From Piper betle (Eukaryota; Streptophyta; Magnoliopsida; Piperales; Piperaceae): a DNA stretch of 64,000 bases. Below are positions 1-12,587 of this stretch, piece by piece. The stretch covers positions 1 through 64,000 of the forward strand of contig JAURVB010013190.1 in the NCBI GenBank assembly GCA_033002965.1, given 5' to 3'. The notes beneath the pieces were generated by a model. The model searched no databases and had not been told where the DNA came from. It saw nothing but the letters and a program-made list of their open reading frames with translations. Each line of letters begins with the position of its first letter. The first letter of the stretch is position 1. The position numbers and the translations under genes are program-made.

Positions 1-290
1 CTTTGTATTTGATGTCGAACAAAGGCCAAAGAATGTACCAATACGGCGATATACAAACATTCTCAATAATTCTCTGCTCTGTGGTTGATGCCAAACTATG
101 ACGAAATGATATATCAATACGGTGATGAACAAACACTCTCAGTGGATGTCTGCCCCGTAGTTGATGTCAAACAATGACTGAAAGTATATCAAATAGATAA
201 ACAAACTGTTTAAAGGATATCGCTTTGTAGTTGATGTCAAATAATGGCCAAATAATAATCAATATGTCGAAAAACAAGTGCTCTCAATGG
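1..290. repeat. Degenerate ~76-bp tandem repeat, four copies
   Basis: Units begin with variants of GTAGTTGATGTCAAACAATG at about 5, 81, 157 and 227. Each continues through AT-rich sequence to ATCAATACGGTGATGAACAA-like and CTCTCAATGGAT-like blocks. Spacing is 76, 76 and 70 bp. The last copy runs into the stop codon of the glutaminyl cyclase gene on the minus strand, so the array forms its 3' flank. The left edge lies outside the window. Confidence 0.75.
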
Positions 291-291
291 A

Positions 292-3200
292 TCACTGCAG
301 ATTGCCCCTAAAGGGTCGTAGCTTTATCTCATAAAGCTTTGGCCATAACTTTCCTGTAACTGGACATGATAGAATGAGAACATGAGTAACAGTTTCAGGG
401 TGTTCAATTAAAGTCAAACATAGATAATCAGGTCAGCTAAAATGGCCCAAAGACTCTGTACTATACATGCCTACACCCGCAAGTGCATGTGTTTCAGGTT
501 AAGAGTCCAATGTACAAACTAAACATGTGCCTCACAGTCGTGAAGAATAGTGCTTACACCCGCATGTGCATCTATTTGAGATTAAGAGTTCAATGAACAA
601 ACTAAACATGTGCTTCACAGTCATGAACAAACTAAACATGTGCCTCACAGTCAGTTGTAGGAGGCCATTTATTGTCTGCCAACTCCTCATCCAAGCATAG
701 ACAATCATAGAATCAAACATTCAACCACCATGTCTACAACCTTTGGGTTGCCATCTGCTAAGTCTAAAAGTGCAGTTAGGAGAAATATTAGATGGATAAC
801 ATTTCCTCCAACATTAAAATACTATGAAAAACACAGAAGAAGACAGCCTGTGGTAAAAGATACCAACATCTTCTAATGGAAATGTCAGGCTAATCATTTC
901 ATTCAAAATCTCAAACTAATAGAGATGCATATATTTCACATACACCGATGTGTCCTAAACATGACCAAAAACACAAAGTGAAACAAGATGACCCACCAAA
1001 TAGTCTGTTTTTTACTCCATCCCAGGCAATCCCATTCAAACAATCAATATCCTGTGCATCCAGCATAATCATGGGGATTATTCAGTCACATTTTAATGAA
1101 CAACATGAACATGTCAAATACAATTGAAATTGAACACACAAATAATAGAGGTAAGAATTCAAGTATAGCATACTTCCAGGCTCAACATCAATGCTTTTTT
1201 AAAACATACAGATGGGTAAAACAAAGATCTGCATATTTAAAATAAACCTAGATAAACTTACAGTGTTTCCAGACGATAATATTCCTTCCCTGAGCAGTAA
1301 AATTCGACGTCAGAAAAATGATTCTCTTTATAACAGAATTTAGCCCAAGTAGATAAAGAAATTTTCCAGCAAGTCATAGAAAAAGGTAACAAATCAATGT
1401 TTTTGAACATCAGCAATCTGACTATACAAAAAGCGTCAAGAGTAAGACTAGAACTGAGTCACTTGACTCACTTAATCCAGTGCATAGAAATCATAGCTCA
1501 GTCCAACAAAATATTGAATTCATGACGTCAAAGACAGGGAAGGGTTTGCCTCAGACACTGAAAAGAACAGGAAGCAGGCCATCCAATATAAGGCATTGAC
1601 ATTTTTTGTTCATCGACAAAGAGTCACAATGAGTTTCAGCTTTACAGTAGAAGGAATGTCTCTACAGTAGAAGGAATGTCCAGTTGCGTCAAGTCTCGTC
1701 TAGTTTGCTACATATTTATTTTTTCTATTTCAAGTTACCCAAATATGGCTCTCTCCTTTATTTCTTTTGTTCTGTTATGTTAATTCTGTTTTCAAGTAAT
1801 GTTCCTTTGGGAATATGATCTAATTGGATTGTACCATTTGCTTCTAAGTTAGCAATGCCCAGTGCTTAGGATGCTACTCCACACCATCCTTTCATGGATG
1901 CAAACAAGTGAATGGGTAACTCGTTCAATTTTCCCTTCACAATTAAATGATGCTGTAGGTAGTTTTAATTTCATTTCGAAATTTTACTTGTAAGAATTTA
2001 TGGTACCAAATAACTAGTTTCTGAACTAAAAAGGGAAAATCTGCCATTCCCAAATATCAAAACTTAGACCTGCAGGTTATTCAAATTCAACATAATATGT
2101 TTTCTAATTGATGGACGTCCACACAGCAGAAGCTTTAGCCAGACCACCTCTTTTGGCTTAAAGATCAAGAATAGGAACTTAAGCAGTACCTTTGGCAAAT
2201 ACTAAGTATTGCAGGAACTGCGTTTGGCAAACTTGAGGCTCTCTCACTATTCATTATACTTCCTATTTTATATGCACCAAACAATGGGCAAGTAGAAAGA
2301 AAAACAGTAGCTGTTGAATACTCACGAGGATCGAGGGAAAATACCAGGGAATTTAAAATTTCAAGTGATGGAAACTTGAGCAACTGCCAAAAGGGCTAAC
2401 CTTAAGCTTCTGAGAAGAATCCACCCAAGAACCCTTCCATCCCCAGGTGAAATCCTAGCAATGCAGTCACTCTGATGCACACAGAAGACATTGATAAGTT
2501 ACATAGATACTTGAAAAAATGAACATGGAATTCGTTCAAACAATACCAACATAATTAACCACAACCATGTAAACACAGGTAACTGTAGCCATTATAAAAG
2601 GATCCAAAAGGGGGTCTCATTTGAAAATCACAATCACAGTGGCCCAAATTCATTTGATAGGAAGCGCACTAAGCTACCTGAAAAGTCATATCAACAACAT
2701 AGAATAGGGAAAAGGGTACATTAAAATGGCTCTGTGGTAAATTACTATAGAAAAAGAGTCGAATGGTATAGGAAGAGAGAAGTTGGCGTTGTGGCAATTA
2801 AACATAAAATTTGTCTAGAGTCAGAATACAAAGGCTAGACAACTACAATTTGATATCTTCCAGTATTAGTATGACCAAAATAGGATATAGACTAACCCAA
2901 ATCACTGAGGACATAAAGAATAGGTATGGATCACAATGATTATGAAACAATTCAAAACACTTTCAAAATGGCATAACTTCTGAATCAAATGGCAAGCCCG
3001 TGATTGAAGTGGACTAGTGGTTGGATAAGAAGCCATTGTGTCTAAGGCTTTCCTCTAAGCCAGTGTCCGTGATGGTGCCCTCATACTTGGGATAGGTATT
3101 ACCCATCTAGTAATGAGTGATAAAAATCTCTAAAGAAATACATGTAAGCCAAAGGACATTGCCCACATAGAGATAAAAATGGCCAAACCCAATCATTCAA

Positions 3201-6129
3201 ATTTTGGGGGTTACATGTATTCTAATGCAATTTATATTCTTATTGTGATAATTAGCTCTAATATTTTCTCTCATATGATTACATGCATAGCTAGCTTCAT
3301 CACAATGTTTGGATTGTTAAGCTAGAGAGAATCTCAATGGCCAGAGCATTACCTTTTTGTTAAGTAAGCAGAATTTTAAAAGAGTAAAGTTTCCAGAACT
3401 CAGCATCTGCCAGTGAGGAATGTTAGGTTATGCAGTACTTATCTGAAGTTCGTAAAATCTTCAATGATAAAATGTGTTATTAGGTTCCTATCTGAATGGT
3501 GTGTTCAAGCTACCTTTTCCTTGTGAATGGCCTTGTACACTTAACACCAAAAAAATTCACTTTACTACTTTATGTTCTGGGTATCCAACTATCCATTATT
3601 TCAATTAACTTTTTGGACTATCTTTGACAATACTATAGTATTAGTTAGTACAAGAATCATATAATGACTGAAGTGCAAGAACAAAAGGCTGTCAAATGAA
3701 GGCGGATTAACAGTACATACCATCCAAACATTCGCTCACACCTCACCATTTACGTACTCCAGTTCATTGAGTCGATGAACATCATAACCTTTGAATCTAA
3801 CTGTTGTTTCCTTTATAACTGCAGAAAGTGTAGAAATAAATAAGAGAAGCTAAAACAATGTTGAAACCAGTAACATATGTTCAATGTAAAAAGTGGGAAC
3901 CTTTAAGGGTTTCAGGATCAATTTCATATAGTATAGATGTTCCATCACTCCCGAATATTACTTTCCCATCTGTTGTCAACCCCCATCCATCCTTCATTTG
4001 ATGGGTAAACATGCCCAGCTGCAAAAAGGTTAAATGAAGTATCTTAAAGCCTTAAGGGCTCGTATGCTAAAAATATACCTAAGTCAGACAATATATAGCC
4101 GCGAATAATTAAGTAGTAAATATAGAGATCCTAATAATGCTTATTAACAATCTCAAGTGTATTTCACAGTTGCACAGAATCAGCAAAATGACCTAATCAT
4201 GACAAAATAAATTTTTGGCATTATTTATAGGGAAAGAATGAAAATTGAAGGTGATTAACGGTAAAGATCAAACTTTGCTTAGATTGCCACGGGAATACAT
4301 GAAACCTGTGTCCTTCATCCATGTTACTTGAAATAGCCTAACAAAAGGGGAGGGAAACAAAAGCATTTAATTAGAAAGCTTTACAACCAAAACTGAATGT
4401 TGACTTAGGAGTTCCAGTGAAAAATAATATTGACAAATTAATAAATTTGTTTCATCAGAGTTGCAAATTTATGTTATGTTATCCCAAATCCCCTCCATTG
4501 ACCTGAATATGAAGAAAGTTTCCTCCATACTGGCCGCTTGATACTTCAGATGGGACAACTGAAATGGCTATTCACCCACCTTTCACCTAGAAGTGTAAGA
4601 CCCTCTCCAAAGTAAGAACTATTCATTTTATGGGATGACTGAACCTGGTAATGAAGCAAACAAATAGGCACATTATGATAAGAAACACAGAAGAACAAAC
4701 AAAACTTAGTATCAGTTAACATGGATCACATACTTTTCCTCAATGAAGATGAACTTGTCGAACTGTTGACTGAGTGCACCAAGAGATAAAAATAAGTCAA
4801 GAAGAGGTTTCACAATTACCAAATGAAGAGATGTGGATTGCAATATCTTAAAACAACAAAAAGGCTGACAAACTAAAAGATCTAAAAAAACAGCAGAATA
4901 CTTGTCATTTAAATAAGGTAAAAAAGCATTTAAAGAACAGTCTATTCATTCTTGCATCAACAAAAAACAAATTTACATTCAAGTATGATCTTAAACATGG
5001 TTAAAACACTGCAAGCTGGACATCACATATTAAAAGCCCCATCCTTTCTTCATTTTCGTGTGTGTGCGTGTGTTCATATGATCACGTGAGCAAATAATTT
5101 TTTTTCCGAAAATAGAGCAGTTAGAAAATACTGTGTGGTACGTTTACTCTCTTGAAAGATTTTCACTCACGCTCCTCGTATAAAACCCCAAGCAACAAGT
5201 GACACGTGACAAACATGCACCATGCTTTAGAGGAAGACCTACCGACGTGAACTACTGAAAAAAAAATTCTGGGGAAGAAAATGCGAATTACATAATAAAA
5301 CAAAATATAAGTAGGCAATTCTCGTAGTTCAATTTTGATTTACGTTAGTAATTTGCATTATCCTTCCATGTAATTTTTTCAGAAGTGGAGTGGGTAATTA
5401 GTGTGGGTGACTGTCGTGTACCAAGTACCCTGCATGTTCTTCAAATGTCACATTTCAACCCTAGCATCCGGAGCTCATATAAGGGGAGGTAAAAAAATTC
5501 TGTACTTTCATGATATTCTAAAACTTCTCACAGTTCGTGTCAGTATATAACAATTCAGGCATTCGCAAAACTCTAATCATTAGATCCCACCAAAACGATG
5601 CAAGAACACATTTTCTTTGCAAGACTTTTCCGATGATCATCAACAAAAAAAAGGGAAGCTTGAAAGAAGTCACCTCCCCGTAGAGCCCAGTCGACTCATA
5701 AAGCACGTCATCACCTCCATACACCAGCCCCTGATAACAAATCAATAACCAAAAAAAACTCCATTACCAATTCCGATGATTCAATAGTCAATCGATCCAA
5801 CGACAGCTCCTGTACCTGCGTGAAAGCCCTAGGATCGTGGGGGTACTCGTTCACCACCTCAAAAGTGTAAAGCTCTGGCGGGGAGGGGACGCCGGAGGGC
5901 GATCGGGGGACGAAGTAGACTGCGGCAAGGAGGCCTGGAGAGGGGCAAGAGGAGGAAGACAGGGAGGTAGCGCCTCCGGTACAGTCGGAACCTGTTGAAG
6001 GAGGAGGCGGCGGCAAGGTTGAGCGAGAGCTGCGAAGCGGGCGGCGGCGCCAGGGCCGTGGCAGCGGTGGAGATGGGCCGGGCGGGCTCGGCCGCGAGCC
6101 TCTTCTACACCCGGCCGGCCGCCGGCCAT
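292..6129 (-). pseudogene. QC: Plant glutaminyl cyclase (glutaminyl-peptide cyclotransferase) gene with two in-frame stops
   Basis: Plant glutaminyl cyclases are secretory-pathway, beta-propeller-type enzymes that convert N-terminal glutamine to pyroglutamate. Eleven exons can be placed by reading the minus strand: about 6129-5816, 5730-5674, 4769-4734, 4644-4580, 4337-4274, 4018-3901, 3818-3721, 2471-2401, 2149-2125, 1051-997 and 359-292. Junction phases match and introns are GT-AG. Diagnostic stretches are YTFEVVNEYPHDPRAFTQ, VYGGDDVLYESTGLYG, SYFGEGLTLLG, LFQVTWMKDTGF, FTHQMKDGWGL, DCIARISP, LNGIAWD and TGKLWPKLYEIKLRP. In-frame TGA codons occur at 4742-4740 (exon 3) and 3738-3736 (exon 7, where the family has Trp in the GEIWANVW motif). 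In exon 1 the LLAAVYFVPRSP anchor segment and the preceding RRRYLPVFLLLPL stretch lie in different frames, and the only nearby ATG (6129) is in a third. The 25-bp exon 9 is the least certain. Probably a decayed gene; errors cannot be excluded. Confidence 0.82.
471..652. repeat. Tandem repeat in the last intron of the glutaminyl cyclase gene
   Basis: Two diverged ~85-bp units (CTTACACCCGCAAGTGCATG... and CTTACACCCGCATGTGCATC...) each end in the block AAACTAAACATGTGCCTCACAGTC. This is followed by a further ~28-bp copy of the final block. Several near-identical copies of the block lie within 140 bp, consistent with local slippage duplication. Confidence 0.65.
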
Positions 6130-7090
6130 GCGATGCGACCGGCGCTACGGCGAGGGGGCGGCGGAGCTTGGATGCACACTTAGGCGCATGTTAGCGTTGA
6201 GTCAACGGTCCACCACCCATGGGGTGGAGTTAGCCGTGCCAAGCTCTGGACTTTTTTCTCCGGTCCAAACGTGTAATAATTTGAGTAAGGCCGATTTGTT
6301 TATCACCATTTTAGTCAATAATAATTCCATTTTAATTACAAAAATGATAATTTTTAATTTTGAAAGTTCATTTTTATTGAACGAGCAAGAAAATAAATTA
6401 AAATTTTGTTCATATTTAAATATTTGTAAATATATATTAAAAAATATTCAAATCTCGTACGAGTTTACAGTGATTTAATTCATATTCAACACAGGTAATA
6501 CATAAATTTTTAATAAAAATTGTGTTTTTAAATATGAAAATAATATCTTTTAATATTTTATATTTAAGTTGATACAATTTTAAAAATATTTGTTTGAGTT
6601 GGATTAGCTCAGACCTATTTACAGTAGATTCGTACCAAATATAAATATAATAAATCCAATAAATACAAATATAATATTTATATTTAAACTAAATGCATCA
6701 AATTAGACATCAATAATATGTTTTTAGATGTGTGATACAATTATGTGTAAACTTTAAAGGCCGGAAAACTTTATTTTGGAAAAATATTGGATAACAGTAT
6801 GTTTTAAAAATTGACGAAATTTTTATTTATTTTGGCTTTAGGGTATTGAAAAGTGTTACACTCGAACACGTGAAGTAGTTTCCTACGAGTCAACAACAGT
6901 CAAGTCAATTTAGTTGGGCAGACTCCAATCGGTCGGGATCCCCGGTTCTCGTTTGGTTCAACCTTGCCAAAATTAGATGATTCGAATCGAGTAAATTCGA
7001 TATTCATAACCCGACCGAGTCGGGTTGGGTTTGGTAAACCCGTTACGGGTTCTATTAATTAACCCAAAACGAGGAACGAAGCACCCACCC
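6130..7090. other. Intergenic spacer between divergent glutaminyl cyclase and STE24 loci
   Basis: AT-rich from about 6280 to 6880. A short stretch near 6955-7070 has repeated TCGAATCGAGT and GACCGAGTCGGGTTGGGTTT blocks, like the GACTCG-rich MITE-like sequences elsewhere in the window. The two loci point away from each other, so this spacer would hold both promoters. No protein-coding sequence is recognisable. Confidence 0.5.
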
Positions 7091-10000
7091 CGACTTTTCC
7101 GGCGACCTCGCCGGCGACGGCCGTAGATCCGGCCACCTCCGCCCTTTCCTCCGCCGTGACTTCGGCGGCCCCTGGGAGCGTTCATTCGTTGCAGCAGATT
7201 CCGTCTTTTGCTCAGTATAGCCGTGTAGGCTTCTTACATGGAAGCTGTGTTCTCGTTGGTTCGAGTCATCACCCTCATCCAGTGCTTATCTTTCCCTTGA
7301 TTTTGTTCTATGCTGTGTTGGATTTGAATTGTTGTTGTTTGGACACTTTTGTATCTGTCTAGGATGTTGAACGTGATCATCACTTGCTGCGATGTTTATC
7401 TCTTACGATTGTTTTAAAGTTTCTGTTTAATCAAGCGATTGGTAGCTTGAATCGGTGATGTAGTAGGCATTGATGGTAGATTGCATCGTATGATAAGGAG
7501 TGGAATTTTGAAGGATTCATTTGGCATGAAGCTGTGTGAGGATACATTGTGTTTGGAATATATATGGATTGGAGCCGATTTAGAAGATATGATCATTTTT
7601 TCAATCGTTCATTTCATTAATGTCAATCATATTGCTGATGGATGTTAAGCGTGCTCGTTATTTGATATGATGTTATCTCGTCACATTGGCTTCAAGGTTT
7701 CTGTTAAGACTTGGTTTCTTAAATCGGTCATATTATAAGCTTATATGATAGATTGCTGTGTATGATAAGAAGTAGAAGTATGAAGGATATATTTGATACA
7801 CTGTATGAACACTCTAAGTTTGGACTCTATAAATGGAGCAGTTTAAAAGATACAAACATTTTTTAGTTGTTCATTTTGTTAGCGTCAATGATATTGCAGA
7901 TAACCACATATGAAGCTGTTCATGATGTTGAGCTGGTCCAGTCACTACTAGTTGATATGGTGTCGTCTCCTCGGATGCTTTCATGGTTTCTGTTTAAATC
8001 AAGTGATTTGGCTTCTTTAGTGGGTCATATAGTAAGCTCAAATGATAGATTGCATTTTATGATAAGGAGTGGAAGTATGGATTCATTTGACATGAAGCTA
8101 TATGGGATATATTATGATTCTACAGATGGCTATTTCTTTGATCATTCTTTGTTTTTTATTGCCAACCAAATTGTAAATATTCAGGGTTGCTGTACATGAT
8201 CATGTTAGGACTTAAGTGTGTCTTGATGAACATATCATGCCTCTATTCTTGTTATCCGGTTTATATATGCTCTCAAGTCGCATATTTCCAATTTCATTCT
8301 GTGCCTATGCCAAGTTCTGTTTAGGTTTTCTTGTTCTGGCCCATTGAAGTCGGTTTATATTTTAAACTATTGGTTTTAGGAATGACATCCACATTGTGGC
8401 AACTGCTTAGTAACAGAATATTAATGAAAGTGCATCTTGTAGTTTTTTACTATATGTAAATTAAGAGTAGAAAGCATTTCTATACATGTAGCACACTACC
8501 CACACTTGTTATTTATATTATTTTACGTTGAAAAAATATCTATCACCAGTTATTCTCAGGCATATGGTTCTATTTATGAACTTAATTGTCATTATTATTA
8601 GTGTTTGGAGGCTTTTCTCCTGTTTCTTTTCTGTGAATTTTATGCAAAGCTTACGTGCTGAGGTTTTTATTTGTGATTTTGGCATTTTGCTTTTAAGTAT
8701 TAGGGGAGGTGGAAGACTTCTTGGTTTTTGGGAAGAATAAGAGTATGTAAATAGTCTAATTAGGTTTAGATGGTGTTAAAATCTTTCCTTTTTCAAGGTT
8801 GCATCACTAGTATGTTAATATTTACCTATATTATTCTTCATGTTTATACTTGTCAAGTATTGATAATTTTACGATATTTGCAAGAGCAGTCAATATATAT
8901 AGTGCTTTTTACTATATATATGTGAGTTTTGCAGTCTTTATGGTTTTAATGTATGTCTTTGCAACCTGTATGGATTGGCAGCGGCATAAAGCTCTAAAGC
9001 TACCATAGCTTCCAAAGTTTTTGGTCGAAGTTGTGGGCTAAGAAAGTTTGAAAAATTTCGGGCTTATTGCATTGATAAAAGGTCATCCTTTCCTTTTCTG
9101 AGAATGGATTTTTTCTTTATCTTAGCTTCAGACTCAATTTGTTAACGAACAATATTCTAGATGAATGCTTTTTGCTTTTTACCTCACTAACTAATTTTTG
9201 TTTTGTACATGTTCAGTTTCTTACATTTTCTTTATGAAGCTGTGGTCAAAATGATAGATTTTTCAAGCTTGTTGCTCGAAATTCTTCCATGGTTCTTAAA
9301 GGTGACCTTTTTATATCTGATATTTTAGTGTTGGTAATGTTTCTTTTCTTGTTCTTCTGTGGGTTTTTTGGGGATGGGGGTGTAATGTCAGTCTGTAGTT
9401 GTTTTTACTGTTGATATACGGGTCATGGAACTTTTATTTGGGTCATGTCATTTGTGTTTATTAACCGCTATGATTCGTTTTGGAATTTAATTAAGTACAC
9501 AAGAGTATGTTATTTATCTCAATGTGGCTGTTATTTGTGGTTATCTTATTTGTGGATGCTTGCGCTCTGTGTGTTGAACATTTAATTACATGATAACAGC
9601 AGCTGATATGTAGTTATCTAATTTGTTATTTAATTCTGTTTTTTATTATTTGATGCTTACTGATAAAGAAATGCTTGTATCCTTTCTAGGTGTTCCTAAA
9701 CCATGAACTCACACTTTATGAAGATTTGTTTAGATAAGCTATGATATGTTTCTTTCATTGAAACAATTTTTCAGGGCCAAAATGATGATGAGGTTGTCGC
9801 TCTTATAGCACATGAACATGGTCATGGGAAACTTAACCACACTGTACTCATTCATTGCAATGCAGGTACATCTGTGAACAGAGTGTTTTCTGCTACAATC
9901 AATTGCTTCCCCTTCTATTTTTTTTATGAAGCAAGTTTTATGATTTTTAATGAACTGTTTCAGTGTTAAATGCCTGTATTAGGTGATGAACTTAATTAGA

Positions 10001-11816
10001 TGGTACAAAATGGGAATGTCATTTTCCTGCATCACTCTAATTTGACATTTGCCCATCTATCCGCTTTGTGTGGATGTCTTGACTTACTCTTCTCCAACCA
10101 ATTGGTACAAGCACTTTTTAGAAAGAGTTGGCCCCATCTTTTTCACCGTGCTTTTTGGGTAGATCTTGCTTATAGATGAACAACCTAAATGGCTAAACCA
10201 TGAAAGACTTTTAGTTTTCAAAATATCTTGTAGTAGCTATTAGGAAAGATCACAGGTTGTGGCTGGAAATTTAGATAATCAAACCATTTTGCCTGTAAGA
10301 TGAAGCTGTTAGGAAAACCACATAATATTTACTTTTCAACAGTCCCTCTCCCGTTTAAGCAAAGCTTTACCACTTTGCATGCGGACAAATGTGGGATAAT
10401 CGTTCATTAGGCAAATGAACATCGGGCAAAGTTATATTTGTCCATTAGGATTTTGAACCTTTAAAAGGTTAAACATGGCTGATACCAAGTAAAGTTAGAT
10501 AATTGAACAACTCTGCCCAAAAGTTCAAGTTGTTAGGAAAGGAACAAAATAATATTTACTTCAACAGCAGCCTTGTAGGGCAAGTAATAGACAAGATTTT
10601 TTTCCCATGCAATTTGGTAGATGTTGCTCTGCCTTTTTCCTATAGATTAAGAGAGGTGGGAGGGAGGGGGGGGCTGTGGGGACGGGGGTGGGTTGGTTTG
10701 CGGCTGTGGTTTTCTTCTTGAAGTCAAGTTATTGGGAAGTCCAAGGACTAAGGAATCATGCCTCATCTGTAAACATGACATTGAATACGCTCATAATTTA
10801 ATTGTAAACTTATAGCACATACACAAACATATTATGTGATTAAGAAAACTTCTTGAACTTGCATGATACCTCCACCTTTTTGGTTGATAAATTGTTGGAA
10901 TGTAAAGACATTAGATAATTAGATGCCTTCAGCTTGCTTCATTCTGTTTCAGCTTTTTATTTTTCTTCAATTTGGAGGGTACAACCTGTTTTAATAGACC
11001 TCCTTATTTTGAAGGTAACTTTTCTTTTGATACTTGTTTGATGTTCATTTGCGTAATTTCTAATAAATATCAAAGATTATTTTCATTTCTCAGTAATGTT
11101 GTTCAAACTAAGTTCTATATTGCTTTTGAGATTAATTGTTGAGGTAGAGCTTTGACATAATAATACTCGTAATGGCAACTTTTTTCACTGATTTGCTGGC
11201 GTGATCACACCTGAATTAAGCATGCATTGTTCTTCTTTTTAACTTTGTAACGTACTATTATTCCTTTTCAACAACTTATAAGCTTTGGTATAAATCTTGT
11301 CAGCCTAGCATTTAAGTTCCAGGTATGTTAACACAAAATAGTGTAATCAGCTTGATTCATGAATCAGTTAATGGATCTATAACTTGCTAAATTTCATGAA
11401 TCATGTTTGCAGGCCACTTGCCAAAAGCTTGGGTATGCAAAGGAGCTTTGTGCAGGCCTTCTGAAACTACAGGTAGCTTCTTGTCTCTTGTGAACTACAT
11501 TTTTTTCTCACAAAGTTGGCTTGTTCAGATAAACTCCTAAAATGGTGTAAAATCTTTTGTGATCAGAAGCTGTTCTTTCTTTTGCTTTAAAACTCATAAT
11601 TAATTTTATGTATTTGTGTGTTAATTCTGGTTCTTATTTTTGTACCATCTGACACATACTTGCTGTTCATCATTTGTCCAGTTTTTCAGAAAGAAAAGCT
11701 GTCAATAAACAGGTCCTTGGTAGCCGGCTCACCACTATTCTCACGCTCTACTTGTAGAAAAGCTGGCTGCAGTAGATGAGTTTAACAAAAGAAAAAAGAT
11801 TAACTGTACACAAGCA
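7090..11816 (+). pseudogene. STE24: STE24 / FACE-1 CAAX prenyl protease pseudogene, introns retained
   Basis: STE24 is an ER-membrane zinc metalloprotease that trims prenylated CAAX proteins. Exon relics occur in the correct order with splice-like borders. 8935-9081 reads FMVLMYVFATCMDWQRHKAL and then LKLP. 9217-9301 reads LHFLYEAVVKMIDF..EILPWFLK. 9775-9865 carries HEHGHGKLNHTV, where the family has HELGHWKLNH; the HExxH zinc site is kept. 10953-11014 reads LFIFLQFGGYNLF. The exon ending at 11322 reads NLVSLAFKFQ. 11413-11472 reads KLGYAKELCAGLLKLQ, and 11690-11811 ends VEKLAAVDEFNKR. Stops include TAG 9006-9008, TAA 9039-9041 followed by a frameshift near 9042, TAA-TAG-TGA in the 10953 exon, and a stop plus frameshift in the last exon. 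About 170 residues between PWF and the zinc site were not found. A possible first exon (YMEAV) lies near 7236. The retained introns mean it is not a processed copy. Confidence 0.85.
7380..8200. repeat. Three tandem ~285-bp repeats in STE24 pseudogene intron 1
   Basis: The marker GTTTCTGTTtAA recurs at 7419, 7697 and 7986 (spacing 278 and 289 bp). Each is followed by TAGATTGCatcgTATGATAAG, GTGGAAGTATGAAGGATtca and CATGAAGCT. The copies are diverged, so this is an old internal triplication. Short open frames here (for example 7867-8199) cross repeat units and show no coding signature. Confidence 0.75.
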
Positions 11817-12587
11817 ATTTTGCTGATGTCTAGGGGGAATATATTGGCATTAATGTGACAGGAAGAGGTACACGCAGCTTGCATACATGCAGTTATTTCC
11901 GCCTTGTGATCCCCTCAGATATCTAATGTTGTATAACTAAATATTTGACACTCATCCATAGTTATAGGGAAGTCTGTAACATCATGAGGCCATTGAAAAG
12001 CATAGTTAAAGAGGCGAAAAAATTAAAACTCACATATTCTGTACAACAACTAAAATTTGGGTGTTCATACTAGGCGCGGTTGCAACGTTGGTTCATTCCT
12101 GAAAGATGAAGTTTTCAGTTTTCCGGAGCACCATTTTTTAACTTTCTTGACTAGAGATACTGGGAGAACAGGACCATAATCAAGGCAGGCAAAACCTCTT
12201 GGCAATACTTGAGGGTTCCATTTGTGGCTGAACTGTTATATATGCGCTCTGAAGCGGTTTAACAAAATCATCATTGTTTTTGGTACAATACCGTGTTGGT
12301 TTGTTGATAAGCCCCTTGCCTGAGTCATAGGTGATAAGAAATCCAAAATGCTTATCTTATGCTCCATTTGCTCAATACGTTACATTATCTTATATGTAGG
12401 TTTTTTGAAGTCGCTACTGGTTGAGTTTTCAATTCCTCCCGCTTGGGTCAGGTACTACTCGGAGGTGCTTCAATGATGTAACAATTCGAACTTCTTTTAT
12501 CATATTTTTGACTGTGTTAATTCAAGTAAGTTGGTTTTCTTATGGGGAAAAGGAAGAAGGTATAGCTAATTATATGATTATGGTATA

